From Chelonoidis abingdonii (Eukaryota; Chordata; Testudines; Testudinidae), in contig NC_133772.1 in NCBI RefSeq assembly GCF_003597395.2, positions 138,757,642 to 138,821,641 of the forward strand: a stretch of DNA of 64,000 nucleotides. The letters run 5' to 3'. Under the pieces are notes generated by a model. The model did no database searches. It was not told where the DNA came from and was given only the letters and a program-made list of their open reading frames with translations. This document shows positions 44,735 through 56,439 of this stretch, one piece after another (position 1 is the first letter of the stretch; each line of letters starts with the position of its first letter). The translations under genes and the position numbers were made by a program.

Positions 44735-44920
44735 ATACGCACACATATCATGGAACTGGAAAGGACCCTGAAAGGTCATTGAGTCCAGCACACTGCCTTC
44801 ACTAGCAGGATGATGTACTGCTTTTGCCTCAGATCCCTAAATGGCCCCCTCAAGGATTGAGCTCACAATCCTGTGTTTAACAGGCCAATTCTCAAACCAT
44901 TGAGTTATCCCCTCCCCTCA
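44735..44920 (-). mobile_element. tRNA-derived SINE inside CR1
   Basis: On the minus strand it begins GGGGAGGGGATAACTCAATG (A-box region) and has a GAGCTCAATCC B box. It ends CCTTTCCAGTTCCATGATA with an AT-rich tail to about 44735. It interrupts the CR1 RT frame just after EEVNKH, and the CR1 frame resumes on the other side (ACAAGGGAGATCTAGTGGA on the minus strand). Confidence 0.9.
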
Positions 44921-45363
44921 TGCTTGTTGACCTCCTCAGAGAATTCTAGTAGACTGGTGAGGCATGATTTCCCTTTACAAAACCCATGTTGACTCTTCCC
45001 CAACAAATTATGTTCATCTATGTGTCTGACAATTTTGTTCTTTACTATAGTTTCAACCAGTTTGCCCAGTAATGAAGTCAGGCTTACCAGCCTGTAATTG
45101 CCAAGGTCACCTCTGGAGCCCTTTTTAAAAATTGGGGTCACATTAGCTATCCTCCAATCATTTGGTACAGAAGTGGATTTAAATGGTAGATTACAGACTA
45201 TAGTTAATATTCCAGCAATTTCGCATTTGAGTTCCTTCAGAACCCTTGGGTGAATACCATCTGCTCCTGGTGACTTATTACTGTTTAGTTTATCAATTTG
45301 TTCCAAAACCTCTGCTAATGGCACCTCAATCTGGGACAGTTCCTCAGATTTGTCACCTATAAT

Positions 45364-46350
45364 GACGACAATTACCCCAAAAGGGAAGTGGAAAAGAGAG
45401 ATTTTTAATTCAAGACAACACAAATAGTTTAAAGTAGGGCAGAATCGATGTATTTCATAACAGCAGGGCTGCCTCAGGCTGAGAGATGAGTTTATTTAAA
45501 ACTCCCAGGACTAAGCTTCTAGTTGCATACAGAAATTGCGAGAAATGGGCGTGATCAGTGTGAGCAGTCATGGCATACACCGACGAGGGGGCACTGCAGG
45601 CACTGGACAATTTGATTTTTAACTGAAATATGGACCAAGGTATCATTCATTCAACCTTACTCTTTTCCAGATCATAGACATTTAGTTGTTACCTTTAACC
45701 TGCAATGTAAGAGAAAGCATAAATTACATATTAACATTTTCACCTATGTCTCTGGTGCATTATTTGTCATGCAATGTGATATCATTCTATAATGATCAAT
45801 TTAAGGCAGTTGTCATTGATTCTGGACTTGGAAGAGATGCTTTGTGTGAATTTTGTTTAAATTATTGCTTGGTGGATAAAGTTCTCAGAACCACTTATAA
45901 CTCCCTTAGATGAGTACATTCCATTAGATGCTCAAGTGCCATTAATATATATATAATAGATAGTGTATATATGGACAGGTACGTGAACCTATGGGTAAAA
46001 AAATATTGACTACAAGGGAAATTTTAATTTCCATTTGGGGTTTAGTAAATACAGTGGTGTACAGCACACTCATACGTTAGTTTTAATTCCATTTTGGATT
46101 GTAAATGAACTTCAAGCACATCTCTTGAGCCATCTGTTTACTGAGTTATTAATAAAATATACTTAGCAAGTGCTTCATTACATGGCAAAGTGAGGTTATA
46201 CTTGTTAATTTCATACACATGGTGAGATCTCATGGTAGATATTGTGGACCCTGATTTCTGCTAGTAGTAATCACCTGGCCCATATGTTAATAGTGTCTTG
46301 TTTTATTAGTGTAATTATGCAGCATTACATGCTTGTCTCTACTGCTGTTA
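45364..46350. other. AT-rich unique DNA, no feature
   Basis: About 1 kb with a short (AT)n patch near 45947; nothing identifiable. Confidence 0.5.
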
Positions 46351-46364
46351 CAGTGTGCTAGCTG

Positions 46365-46529
46365 AAAGAAGAACAGGAGTACTTGTGGCACCTTAGAGAC
46401 TAACACATTTATTTGAGCATAAGCTTTCGTAAGTTTATGCTCAAATAAATTTGTTAGTCTCGAAGTGCAACATGTAGTCCTGTTCTTTTTGCAGATACAG
46501 ACTATCATGGCTGCTACTCTGAAACCTAT
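46365..46529 (-). mobile_element. foldback retroposon with 14-bp TSD
   Basis: The 165-base element is flanked by perfect direct repeats CAGTGTGCTAGCTG at 46351-46364 and 46530-46543. A duplication this long indicates LINE-type target-primed insertion rather than a cut-and-paste transposon. Most of it is one inverted repeat with arms of about 54 bases (AAGAACAGGAGTACTTGTGG against its near complement; TTTATTTGAGCATAA and TTATGCTCAAATAAA perfect at the loop). Minus strand begins with GGTTTCAGAGTAGCAGCCAT. I have seen such ends on common turtle repeats but cannot name the family securely. Confidence 0.85.
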
Positions 46530-46543
46530 CAGTGTGCTAGCTG

Positions 46544-47327
46544 TAACCTGCACAGCAGCCTCGCTCTTCCTCGGGCCTGTCTCAAGACAGTGAAGTCATC
46601 TTATTAACATATTCGATTTTATTTTTACAAATCTGAAGAGAACCATAACAGGTGAACTGGGTGAAGTGCAGCCTCTCTTCTGTTGGAGCTGTAAGGCACA
46701 GGGCTACGTTTGTTAGAGAATTTATTTTGCATGAGTAAATTCTCTCAGCTCTTCAGAAGACACACAACAAGTTAGAAAGAAAGTGAGTGAGCCATTGGCT
46801 TCCACACAAACGCTGAGTCACAGCTGGACCCGGGGGAAGCAACGACTGGGCAAAGGTCTGTTAGCATACACAGTGCCTACTACAATGCAGCCTGGATTGG
46901 AGCCAAACTTGGTCCATCATTTGCTTCCCTAGTAGGGTAGACAGTGTTCCAGGAGGTGTTTACCCACCCCACTCTGACCACTAGTGCAGAGGAATAAATC
47001 TTGGTCACCTTATGAAATGAAATATTGTTTGCATACGAACATCACAAACCCAGACTCCATGGCCCAGATACTGAGCTTGCGCGACTCAGCCTAGCCCCAT
47101 TGATTACATACTGATCTGCAGTAGCAGAGGAACTGACCCAGTGGGACTTAGCAGTATTTCCATGGGATTCGGTATTCTTAGTCTGTAATATTAATGGAAC
47201 AATAAAACTATGGATCCAAGGACTGTTTTAAGATACAGACAGTGTTTGTAAATTATAGCCAGCAATTTCTTCTTCCAGAAGATCAAGAGTGTATTTAATT
47301 GTTCAGTTATCAAGCATACAATTATAG
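46544..47327. other. no recognisable feature
   Basis: Unique DNA. Confidence 0.5.
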
Positions 47328-47430
47328 AATCATAGAAGATTAGGGTTGGAAGGGACCTCAGGAGGTCATCTAGCCTAACCCCTGACTCAAAGCAGGACCA
47401 ACCCCAACTAAATCATCCCAGCCAGGCATT
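47328..47430 (-). mobile_element. CR1 3' UTR fragment
   Basis: Starts TCATAGAAGATTAGGGTTGG on the plus strand (the CR1 3' end inverted) and stops after AAATCATCCCAGCCAGG, so only about 100 bases of UTR are present. Confidence 0.88.
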
Positions 47431-47830
47431 ACCCATTATTCTGATAAGCCTGTCTTCAGGAGAAGTTATTTGCTGGGAATTTCTGATTAGAAAGGATTGG
47501 AATTACCTGGTTTAGCGACATGCATTGGGCAAGTTGAAGAGTGTAGCTAAGGAAACAGACATCTATAGTTTTGTTCCAAACAGAAGAAAGGTCCCATGTG
47601 AGGTCTTCAAGTTTCCCGCTGCACCTTTCAGAACCCACTTTGGAAACAGTGTCTACTCCTGAATCACCTCCTATAGTAGATGCTGAACTGACCTCTTCTC
47701 CCTTCTCTGAAACTTGAACCTCATCCCATCACTTGAGTCCCTCCAGCTCCCTGGCCTCCATCCCCAGTGGTCCTCTCCACAGTCAGGCCAACTGTTGCCC
47801 CTGTCTCCTGCTCTCAGAGATCAGAGATAG
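47431..47830. other. no recognisable feature
   Basis: Unique spacer between a CR1 fragment and an LTR. Confidence 0.5.
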
Positions 47831-48532
47831 TGTAGTGGATTGATTACCTACACCTGCCCTAAGGGGTTTAAAAAGCAGCTTGGGAGGGCTTGAAAGCTGC
47901 AGCTCTAAAAGCTGGGCTGATTGGGGAAGCAGCCACAGCTGGGCCATGGCCCAATCAAGCCACAGCTGGCCTGTATAAAAAGGCTGTGAGCCATGAGCCC
48001 AAACAGTCTCCCTGTGGCTGTAGAGGGAGAAGGGCTTGGCTGATTAGAAGCTGGAGACAAGGTACCTAGAGTGGAGCAGGGCTGGGGAAAGGCAGCGTTG
48101 CTGGAGAGCTCCAGTCTGGAAAGCCCTGGGTCGCAGCCTTGATAAAGACCTGGACAGGTACTGGGGCTATAGAGGGGTAGCCAAGGGTAGGCAAAGGTAG
48201 CAGGTCCAAACCCCCTTTGCCAGTGATGAATGGCGTGTACACTGCAGTCTGCCCAAGGGAGTGGGGGCTAGATGGTGACTGGCAGTAGCCATATTCTGAG
48301 CCAAAGCGGGGGTAGTGGGTTAGGGGTTCCCCAGGGAAGGGAGACTCATATTGGTGGGGTACTGCCAGGGGGCAGCACCTCAGTTAAAAGGGCACCAGGG
48401 TCCTGGGAGGCACACGGGGGCCAGAGGACAGGCAGATCAGCAGCCTGCAGAGGGTGCTCCTGGCTGGAAAGAGAGCTAATTCCTGAGGACAACCAGTAGG
48501 AGGCGCAGCAGGGGTGAGTCTGCTCGTGTACA
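47831..48532 (+). mobile_element. probable LTR (TGTAGTGG...GTGTACA)
   Basis: Begins TGTAGTGGATTGATTACC and ends GCTCGTGTACA. Within it are CCAAT at 47951 and TATAAAA at 47974-47980 with promoter-like spacing, in plus orientation. Flanking five bases (GATAG, GGGGA) do not match, so the target duplication is lost or an end is misplaced. It resembles a known turtle Gypsy-type LTR, but that label is from memory only. Frames of up to 152 codons at 48272-48804 are antisense or partial and not genes. Confidence 0.65.
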
Positions 48533-51500
48533 GGGGAAAGGGAGGCTCTGGCATTCTGTGCTGGTCTCCAATCTACGCCCACCTCCCCCTCCATCCCTGG
48601 CACCTCTGCACATGGCACGGGCCTCTGGCAAGAGCGAGGAGTCAGGAAAGAGCTGCTTGTCTCTAGAGAGAAGAGGGTGTATTTTAGCCACTGGGAAGAT
48701 GGACAGTCAGGAGCTATTTGTCTCTGCTGTGAGATGGGTTTCAGTGAGAGAAGCATCACCTGTAGAAACAGGAGGCTACTCTTACACAATATAACCGCAT
48801 ACATCGACTAGGTAAAGAATTTAAATCATATTGTCTCAGCATTTCCTGCAAAGCAATAGCATTTGTCTAGACTGCCCTGGTTGCAGTCTGAACCTCACCT
48901 TGCTCATTTTACTGGGCCTACTCTGAGGCCATAGTGCCAGGATTTGGGAGCCCTGTCCATCTGGTCTGGCAATCAGCTGATGTACATCACCCCTGCAGAA
49001 CTCAGCAAACAATCAGTAATCCAGAATGTAATTGGAAATGACTGGCCCTGTCAGAAGTGTATGTAGTTCCAATCTGAGATCCATTCCATAGGCTTATTGT
49101 CAGGGCCCTGCTTACCCACAGATTTTGATGAGAATTCACCCCCCCCCCCACCATCTGTAAGAATAATATTCCAGAATCTCAGCTTTCGTTCGGGGGGGGG
49201 GGGGGAGATTTTTATGCTTGCAGAGAGAACCATGAAAGTGTAGATTTAATATAAAGTCAGCTACAGAAGGCTTGAAACAATAGCCAAGAGAGGTCTGAGC
49301 TCCCCTTTTGCTCCCAGGCTGGTGGACACCGAGAATCTGGCATCTTTTCCTGATACCCAATGATTCAGCCTTTTTGTTTTGGAATTCCCCATTTTGCTGC
49401 AGCGAGGAGCCTGCCATTTTGCTTTCTGTCTCCCAGCCCTGCTGGGACCTGAATGGATGCTGGATCTTGCTCTGTTGCACGTTGATTAATTTTATGTCAA
49501 TGAGTGTTCTCAGGCACACACCGTTGCAGTATCTGGTAATGGTGTGATGAGAATGAAGGGAAGTTCACTGAGACAGAATCTATTAAAGTGTCTGCAGAAT
49601 CCAGTCCCATTGTACCATGGGATACACAGGACCCAGCCTGTAGTAGTGACAGCCATGAAAAAAGGAATCAGGAAAACGCAGTCTGCTAAACATTTTGTCT
49701 TTCAGCTGTAAAATACAAATAGGGTGTGCTGGGCTTTGCCTCAATCACAACCTTGTACAAGTAAAATCTTAAATTATAATTAAACGTAGGGTGCACTCGT
49801 CCTGTGTAAATATGGTAATTGGTTCATAAATTTATAATGCTGTTAATTGGTTTGTGATCTCTTGTAATGTTGGAATGCGTGTGCCGCTCTCTCTGGAGAC
49901 TCTCCTGTAGATGGAATGCTGTATCTGAAAGGGCTTGCAACATTTTTAAAGGAAATTAAAATAGTTCATTCAGCTGATGATGTTCAGAAACTTTGATTGC
50001 AAGAATAAGGAAATAGAGACGTGTCTCAGCTCCACCAAAATATTTCCTTCTGGGAACCATCCTGTAGAGAATGCAAAGTATTTCACTCTGCAAACTTGAA
50101 GATCTGCTTTTCTTCATGGCCCTTATCCCCCGTGAGCTCTAGAGACCAATGCTGAACAGTCACATGATACACAAGATCTTCTCCAGATCACAGCACCAGA
50201 ACTGCCCTGTATCCTCCCCTTCTTCAGAAAGAAATGATTTCAAGACATTTGTGCAGACACCAGCACACACACACAAACACACCAATTAATGTATTTTTAG
50301 TGCTTAAATGTAGATTTGATTTATATTAGGAAGCATAACTCTGTAGACTTCAAGAACAAGCAACTCCATTCAGAACGCCTGCACCATTCAGTAGAGTTTC
50401 CATAAATTATTCATTTCGTTGTTCATTTTGTTCCTGTTCAAGGCTTGTTAGAACAGTGATTTTTACTTGAAAGGAATCCTTAGAGGCACCTGTGAACAAC
50501 TGCAGGTTATTTTAACATTTTGCAGTGAATCAGCATGTTGGCCTAACAGTCCCTGTCAGAAATATAGGATCATATTTACATAATCTAACCAGGCCATGAT
50601 GTTAACCTATGTGGAATGTAAGATGTTAATTAGCCCATAATATGTTTTAAATCATGCAGTATAACTGATTACATTAATGGAAACAAATCAGAGAATAGCT
50701 AAATCCTTATACAATCGGTGCCTTGCCTATTGGATCCAGCAAGAAAACAGTCCCTCAACTCAATCTGAGCTTTAATGGATAAATATTTGGCCATGACTGT
50801 AAACCTACAACATCATATTTACATACACATGTATACATTTTCATATGCAAATCAGTGTATTATGTGCAGAAGTGGGTAGTGAGAACTGTAATTATCCAAT
50901 GTGTGCAGGTAAATGGGGAGGGGGATGACTGCACAATGGGGCCAACTGGCCCTCAGATTTTTTGTTCTTTAAACTTGGTTTTTCTCTTACCGAGGGAGGT
51001 TAAACTAGCTTCGAGGCAGTACCAGCCCTCCCAGTCTCTGAGGGAGCCAAGGCTCAACTGAACTTTGTTTTTTAAGACAGGCAGAACAGATGGCAGTTGA
51101 TAAATATTTTTGGTGCACCTCTGTGTTTCATGGTTTTATGTGGGGCTGGTGGCACCAAAACACTGCAAGAAGCATCCTGCTCACGTTGTAGCTTCATGCA
51201 AGTGGAGACTAAGGAGCAAGCCTGACCTTGGGAAATTTCCAGTTCCCTTTCTAGAGTAAAGACGAGAGCATAGACAGAACAAAGCTGTGACATTTTGTGA
51301 GAGAAGGAGCTGAGCTCTGGGGTAGCTTACCAGGGCTCAGAGAAGTGCCTGTGGGGAAAGTCTCAGAAAGAGTCTTTAGGGTTGGTTGAACTCACATGCT
51401 AGTTTCACACCTGTGTAATTCCATTGAATCCAGTGGAGTTACTTCAGATTTACGCCAGTGAGGAAGAGCAGAATGAGGTTTCTGTCCTTCATTAGCTCCA

Positions 51501-51831
51501 GCCGCTCTCTCGTAGGTGAGTTTCTAATCAACTAGCAGTTGATAGTTTTCCAGATTGGTCTCCCAGCCCTAACCCAACCTTATGTTATGTACTAGGGCTT
51601 TGTCTTCATTACCCAAAGAGGTGTGTTTTTACAGGGGATAACAAACCTGCAGTACCCATCCCACCATACAATCCGACAGGAAACAGGGAACTGTAGCGTT
51701 CCTGTGAGGTAGACTAGGCAAGCTCAACCATGGATGGGGGTTCTGTGTGGCCCTTGCCTCGCTACTCCACAGTAACCCAACCGATGCCTGGTCTCCACTG
51801 GGATTTTACAATAGGGTAGCTAACTGACAGT
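48533..51831. other. no recognisable gene; C and G homopolymers
   Basis: 3.3 kb of mostly AT-rich unique DNA. A C run at 49139-49149 is followed 43 bases later by a G run at about 49193-49206. An ACACAC tract lies near 50262. The AT-rich part at 49740-50860 contains several TAATTA/ATTAA motifs but no identifiable gene. Confidence 0.45.
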
Positions 51832-51946
51832 CATAGAATCATAAAATATCAGGGTTGGAAGGGACCTCAGAAGGTCTTCTAGTCCAACCCCCTGCTCAAA
51901 GCAGGACCAATTCCCAACTAAATCATCCCAGCCAGGGCTTTGTCAG
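51832..51946 (-). mobile_element. CR1 3' UTR fragment
   Basis: TCATAGAATCATAAAATATC microsatellite-like end, then the CR1 UTR to GCCAGGGCTTTGTCAG; about 115 bases, 5'-truncated. Confidence 0.92.
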
Positions 51947-52622
51947 TCACTCTTCCATGGTGAAAGACTCACCTCTTCTGAAAGGAAGACAGCCTTAGTC
52001 ACCTCCTTTGAAATCAGCTCCTTCCAGATTGTGCTGCTTTTACTCCAGGCCTTCAAGGAAGGGGTCTGGGCATTGTTTCCTGCTGGTTTGAAGGGTGTAT
52101 GTAACGATGCCATAACAATATTTTAAAATGGACTATTCTAGTGACTATTTCTAGGTAAGGGGAAAAAATGCCCCTATTTCTCTCTCTGTTGCTACCCATA
52201 CAAAAGTCCAGTGTAGTCCCAGAGTTTACAGGGACTCACAATGTTGTGCAGAAGTTGCCCCAATGTGTCATACAGACTTGATCATACAGCCAGAGTTATT
52301 TATTTTATTTCTTTCCTTTTGTCCAACACAACCCTAGTGCTCAGAGAGTCTCTCCCACACCTTGCCAGTCACAGTGCCAATGTAACCAAAGGGATGCTCA
52401 GACAAAGATCTATTTCGTGCCTCCTCAACAGCCTGAACACAAAGAGGGAAATGAGATGGGCTTTGCAGCATGTGGGAAGAGCAACAAAGCTGTGCTCTGG
52501 AGGAGCAAGGGTGGGGGAGTGAGTGAACCCTAAAGCCAAGGAGCGCTCACTAAGAATGTCCATTGGTCAGCTTGTTAATACACTCAAGTTATAGAGTTTA
52601 ATGCCAAAAGGCACCTTAGTTC
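51947..52622. other. no recognisable feature
   Basis: Unique DNA. Confidence 0.5.
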
Positions 52623-52630
52623 ATATAGTC

Positions 52631-52990
52631 CAGTAGTTCTCAAACTGTGTGTCAGGACCCCAAAGTGGGTCACGACCCCATTTTAATGGGATCACCAGTG
52701 CTAGCATTAGACTTGCTGGGGCCCAGGCCTAAGGCCAGCCTCACCACCTGGGGTCAAAGCCAAAGCATGAGGGCTTCAGCGCTGGGTGATGGGGCTCAGC
52801 GTACAGGCCCCATGGCTGGGGCAGAAGCCCCTGGGCTTCACTTTTGGTCCCACCAGGCTTTAGAATTGTCCCTCCGCCCAGGGCAGTGGGGCTTGGGTGG
52901 GCTCAGGCTTCAGTTCCCCCGACCTGGGGTCATATAGTAATTTTTATTGTCAGAAAGGGTTCACGGTGCAATGAAGTTTGAGATCCCCTG
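52631..52990. mobile_element. hAT-type MITE with degenerate 8-bp TSD
   Basis: Starts CAGTAGTTCTCAAACTG and ends AAGTTTGAGATCCCCTG (inverted CAG...CTCAAAC termini). Flanks ATATAGTC (52623-52630) and ATCCAGTC (52991-52998) agree at six of eight positions, as for an old hAT duplication. The interior is GC-rich with a GGTCACGACCCCATTTTAAT stretch. No transposase. Confidence 0.88.
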
Positions 52991-52998
52991 ATCCAGTC

Positions 52999-53269
52999 TG
53001 AGCTCCTGTGCATCATAAGCCCCCCCCAAAACTTGGCTTTGACTAAAGCATGTCTTCCAGAAGGGCTTCTGGTCTTGATATGAGGACATGAAGAAATGGA
53101 GAATCCTCCGTTTCCTTTGAGTTTCCAGCACTGGTACTTGTTATGCCTTTTTGCCACAGCCCTGGCTTGAAAGCTAATGTTCAGGTGCTTGTCCACTCTG
53201 ACACATAAAACCTTTTCAAAAGACTCAGTCCCATATTTTGTAGGTCTGGCCTGCATTCCTTGTTCCTAG
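52999..53269. other. short unique spacer
   Basis: No feature seen; a 108-codon minus frame (52930-53256) spans the MITE end and is chance. Confidence 0.5.
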
Positions 53270-53745
53270 ATGCAGGACTGCATTTTGTTTGACCTCACCA
53301 GCTTACCAAACAGCCCAGATTGCTCCATACAAGTGATCTGTCCTCGTCAGTATTTACCACTTCACTAACCTTTATGTCATCCAAAAATTTAATCAGTGGT
53401 GATTTTATATTTACTTAAAGACCATGGATCAAATTGTGGAATAGTGTCTGGCCTAGTACTGATCCATGCAGAACTCCAGTAAAAACAACCCATTCAATGA
53501 TTCCCCAGGGACAACTACTTTTGGAGATATGTCAGTTTGCCATTTCTTAAACCACTTAACATGTGCTCTGTTGATACCATAGAGTGCGAAATTTAATCAG
53601 AATGTCATGCTTTACAAAAGTCTGTATATATTAGATCTATGCAGTTACCACTATCACCCAAACATGTGATCCTCTCTAAGAATGCAATCAGATTTGTCTG
53701 ACAAGAGCTATTTCCCATAAATAGGTTCTGTGTGTATGTAGCTAC
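53270..53745 (-). mobile_element. old CR1/L3-type RT relic
   Basis: On the minus strand the order of decayed motifs matches CR1-clade RT: a region complementary to TTTAATCAGAATGTCATG (helix before the F-x-D-A block), a disordered SVLDQYxAG-like block, and DDIKVSEVVNTD-like near 53345-53395, which includes the palm aspartates. Stops and indels throughout indicate an old fragment. Confidence 0.65.
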
Positions 53746-56439
53746 ATGACAGGTGGAGGACATCCTTCAGTTTCAAGTCTTATTTTCTGTACTTGTTTAG
53801 CCAGTTCAAAGGACTCCCCTCATTGCAACTTGTCCTACCTGAAATTCTGCACATTCCATCCTGAGCTGATGCTCTCCATGCACTTAGAGAGAAGATCTCC
53901 AGAAGGAGAAGGGGGAGCTGAGCAACAAAATAGTAAAAACATGAAAGAAATTGGGGTGAATGCACCCATCCCAGTCCCGTCCCGCTGGCCTGGAGCCCAA
54001 CAGGGCCAGTGTTTCACCCCAGCAGAGTACAGACCTACATGCAGAAAATGGCGTCTCCCTCCAATGGGTGTCTCAACTCTCCAAGATGCAGGAAACAGGT
54101 TTGACTGAACTATGCTGGTGTGGCAGAGATCCCGCAAAGCATCTCCTATAGAGATACTAGGTTTGCAAAGGCTATTGTTGGGGGCTTCTTTCTATGTTTC
54201 TGCTTTAAAAGCCTGCACCATTTCCTGGCACTGTAGCTATTATCTGTTCCCAGCCAAAAACAATTAAGAACTACAGCATTGGCATGATTTAAGAGAACCA
54301 AATGAGCCCAAAACAAACCCCATGAGAGCAAAGGAACAGACAGAGAACAAAGCCTTTGCCAGCTGGCTGAGCAGCAGAGTGATGTGGGGTAACAACAAGC
54401 ACCGCCCTGAAGTTTCAATGAAGAAGGAAAGATGGCAGGAGGAAAGCTCTACGTCACCCAACAAATGGATTTAAAACAGGAATTAGGGGAAAATATACCG
54501 ACATTGTGTTGTAAATGAAGGTTTGAAGATCCTGGCAAATGTCTGTGTACATGCACAGCTCAGGAGGTGGCTTTTTGTGTCTGAAACATGAGATTTGCAT
54601 GTGTGAGCTCTAAATAGAGATCAGAGGTTTGTATTTTCTCCGTAGTGAACAGACAGCGGAGCATGGTACGTGACTACCTGAGTAAAGCAGAAAGCGGCAG
54701 GAGGGCACCTGTTTCATCCGCAGCAGGTGAAGGTCAGCGCAGAGCAAAGAGAGAAAGCATTTCCCAACAGCTGGCTTAAACGTAGTCTTTATTGCCTCAG
54801 CACTCATTGTAAAAATAAGCTGCTGTGATGTTCTTAATCTACACCCTGATCACTGGCATTTGTCAGCTTTACAGTTTTCATTACACAGCTGCTTCCATTT
54901 GTGTGAAGAGAATGAATGAATGAGAATGGATAATACAACAGCTGGCTAAAACAAAGAATTGGTGCCATGGAAGGTTTTCTATAACTGGAGAAGTGGATTT
55001 GAGACAACAGATACAAAATATGACTTCTCCTGGAAAACGTCATGTACAATGAAAATAAAAGCAAAGGAAATTGCTCAAACAGTTGGAGACAGATTATGGT
55101 TGGGCCTCTCCACTCCCAAAATGTTAATGCATCAAAAATACAGTAGATTATATTCCCCAGAGTCCAATAGGATGGGAGCAAGCCTGCTAAACACAGATCA
55201 GTCATCTCTTGCACTCATAAGAGCAATGTTTGATTGCACCAATCTGTCACATACAACTGTACAAAATATTTAATTGCCTCATAAGTAAAATATTCAATTT
55301 TAAAATGGAATTGCTGGAAAATGTTTGCAAAGATTTGACTTTGGCTCAGCTGCCAGGAACAGAGGAAATGTATCATAGGTGAATTGTGCTTTCTGGAGTG
55401 GATTTCACTGCATTTTAATTTAATCATGCCCCCTGGAGTCTTATTCATTTATCTCACGGATCAGTGTGCTCAACACCTCTGCTCTCAGATATCAGCTCCA
55501 GTTTACAGTGTCTTCAGCCTTTTTGGCCCTTTTCCCCAGGGTCACAGATTACAAAGATAGCGAATAAAACAATATGAACTTTACAACAGTCCCTTGTCCA
55601 CTTTTCATATGCAAATAAGGTATCTGCATCTTCATTTCTCCTGAAGTTTCCCTGCTTGTGACTTTGAAAATATCACAGCCCCTGAGCTGCAAAATCTGAC
55701 AGTGACTGCAAGTTGCTGGAACCTGAAGCCACCTATTGGGCTCTGTTCTAGTGTGCTTAGAATTAACCACTTGTAAGTGGTCTGAGAGCAAAGGATGGTG
55801 AAAAGAGGAGACAATTGGTCTTTCCCCAGTTTTTAATGCTAATGAATTACTGTACACAGTTGATGAGAAGGCTAGGGGCCAGGGCGAGCTGCTGTATCGC
55901 CGTTCAGGCACAGCTTGTGCTGAGGCCTATACTGTATCTGCATCAGCAGTGACTGAACAACATCGAGCAGCTCACTCTCCTTCATCCTGTGTCCCCATTC
56001 TAGCAGCCAGCTGTTAATGCTCACACTGCATTTCCCACACTGCCTAACAGACGTGCAGGGGACATTGAAAATCTCGCTAAACTAAACGTTTCAGTTTTGT
56101 AGAAATCTGGTTGTAGCCAAAATTAGTATAGAGATTTGAGGTGAAAGCAACAAGGACATGGTGGGATCCCTGCTCCTCTCCTTCTGCTGAGAGAGAACAG
56201 CCCTGGCTTCTCTTTCTCCCGCCTCACTTCCCAAGACAGGAGAGTGATGTGGGAGCAGCAGGAGGAGCTGGAGTGGCTGGGGGTACCAGCTTTGCACCAG
56301 TGGGCTGAGCAATGATAGCACTTCCTGGTGAGATGACGCTGCGGCACCAGTTCTTATCCCAAGGGATGCAGTCACTGCTTGGGCATTCTTGGAGAACTGT
56401 GTAAATGTAGGTCTGGTTCTTTCAGTCTCTAGCGAAGAG
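53746..56439. other. no recognisable feature
   Basis: 2.7 kb of unique DNA. Overlapping frames of 120-126 codons at 53746-54108, 54834-55214 and 55549-55911 lie on both strands without a domain. Confidence 0.45.

Larger units (their letters stand above)
32435..45363 (-). pseudogene. CR1-clade LINE ORF2, split by an 11-kb nest
   Basis: This is one LINE read on the minus strand. The right half (45363 to 44017) encodes reverse transcriptase blocks: a VLEQIDKLNSNKSPGADGIH segment, NDWRIANVTPIFKKG, NYRLVSLTS, QHGFCKGKSCLTSLLEF, then FNADKCKVMHIG and HLEYSLQMWLPHLKRDI. The left half (33017 to 32435) continues [36 protein letters not shown], the C-terminal region and the 3' terminus ATGTTC/GTTCTATTTTCC-like near 32435. 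The codons on either side of the insertion are in register (...K-R-D-I then L-E-L-E-K). It is 5'-truncated at about 45363 and frameshifted between RT blocks. A SINE lies within it at 44735-44920. The insertion at 33022-44016 is younger. Confidence 0.92.
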
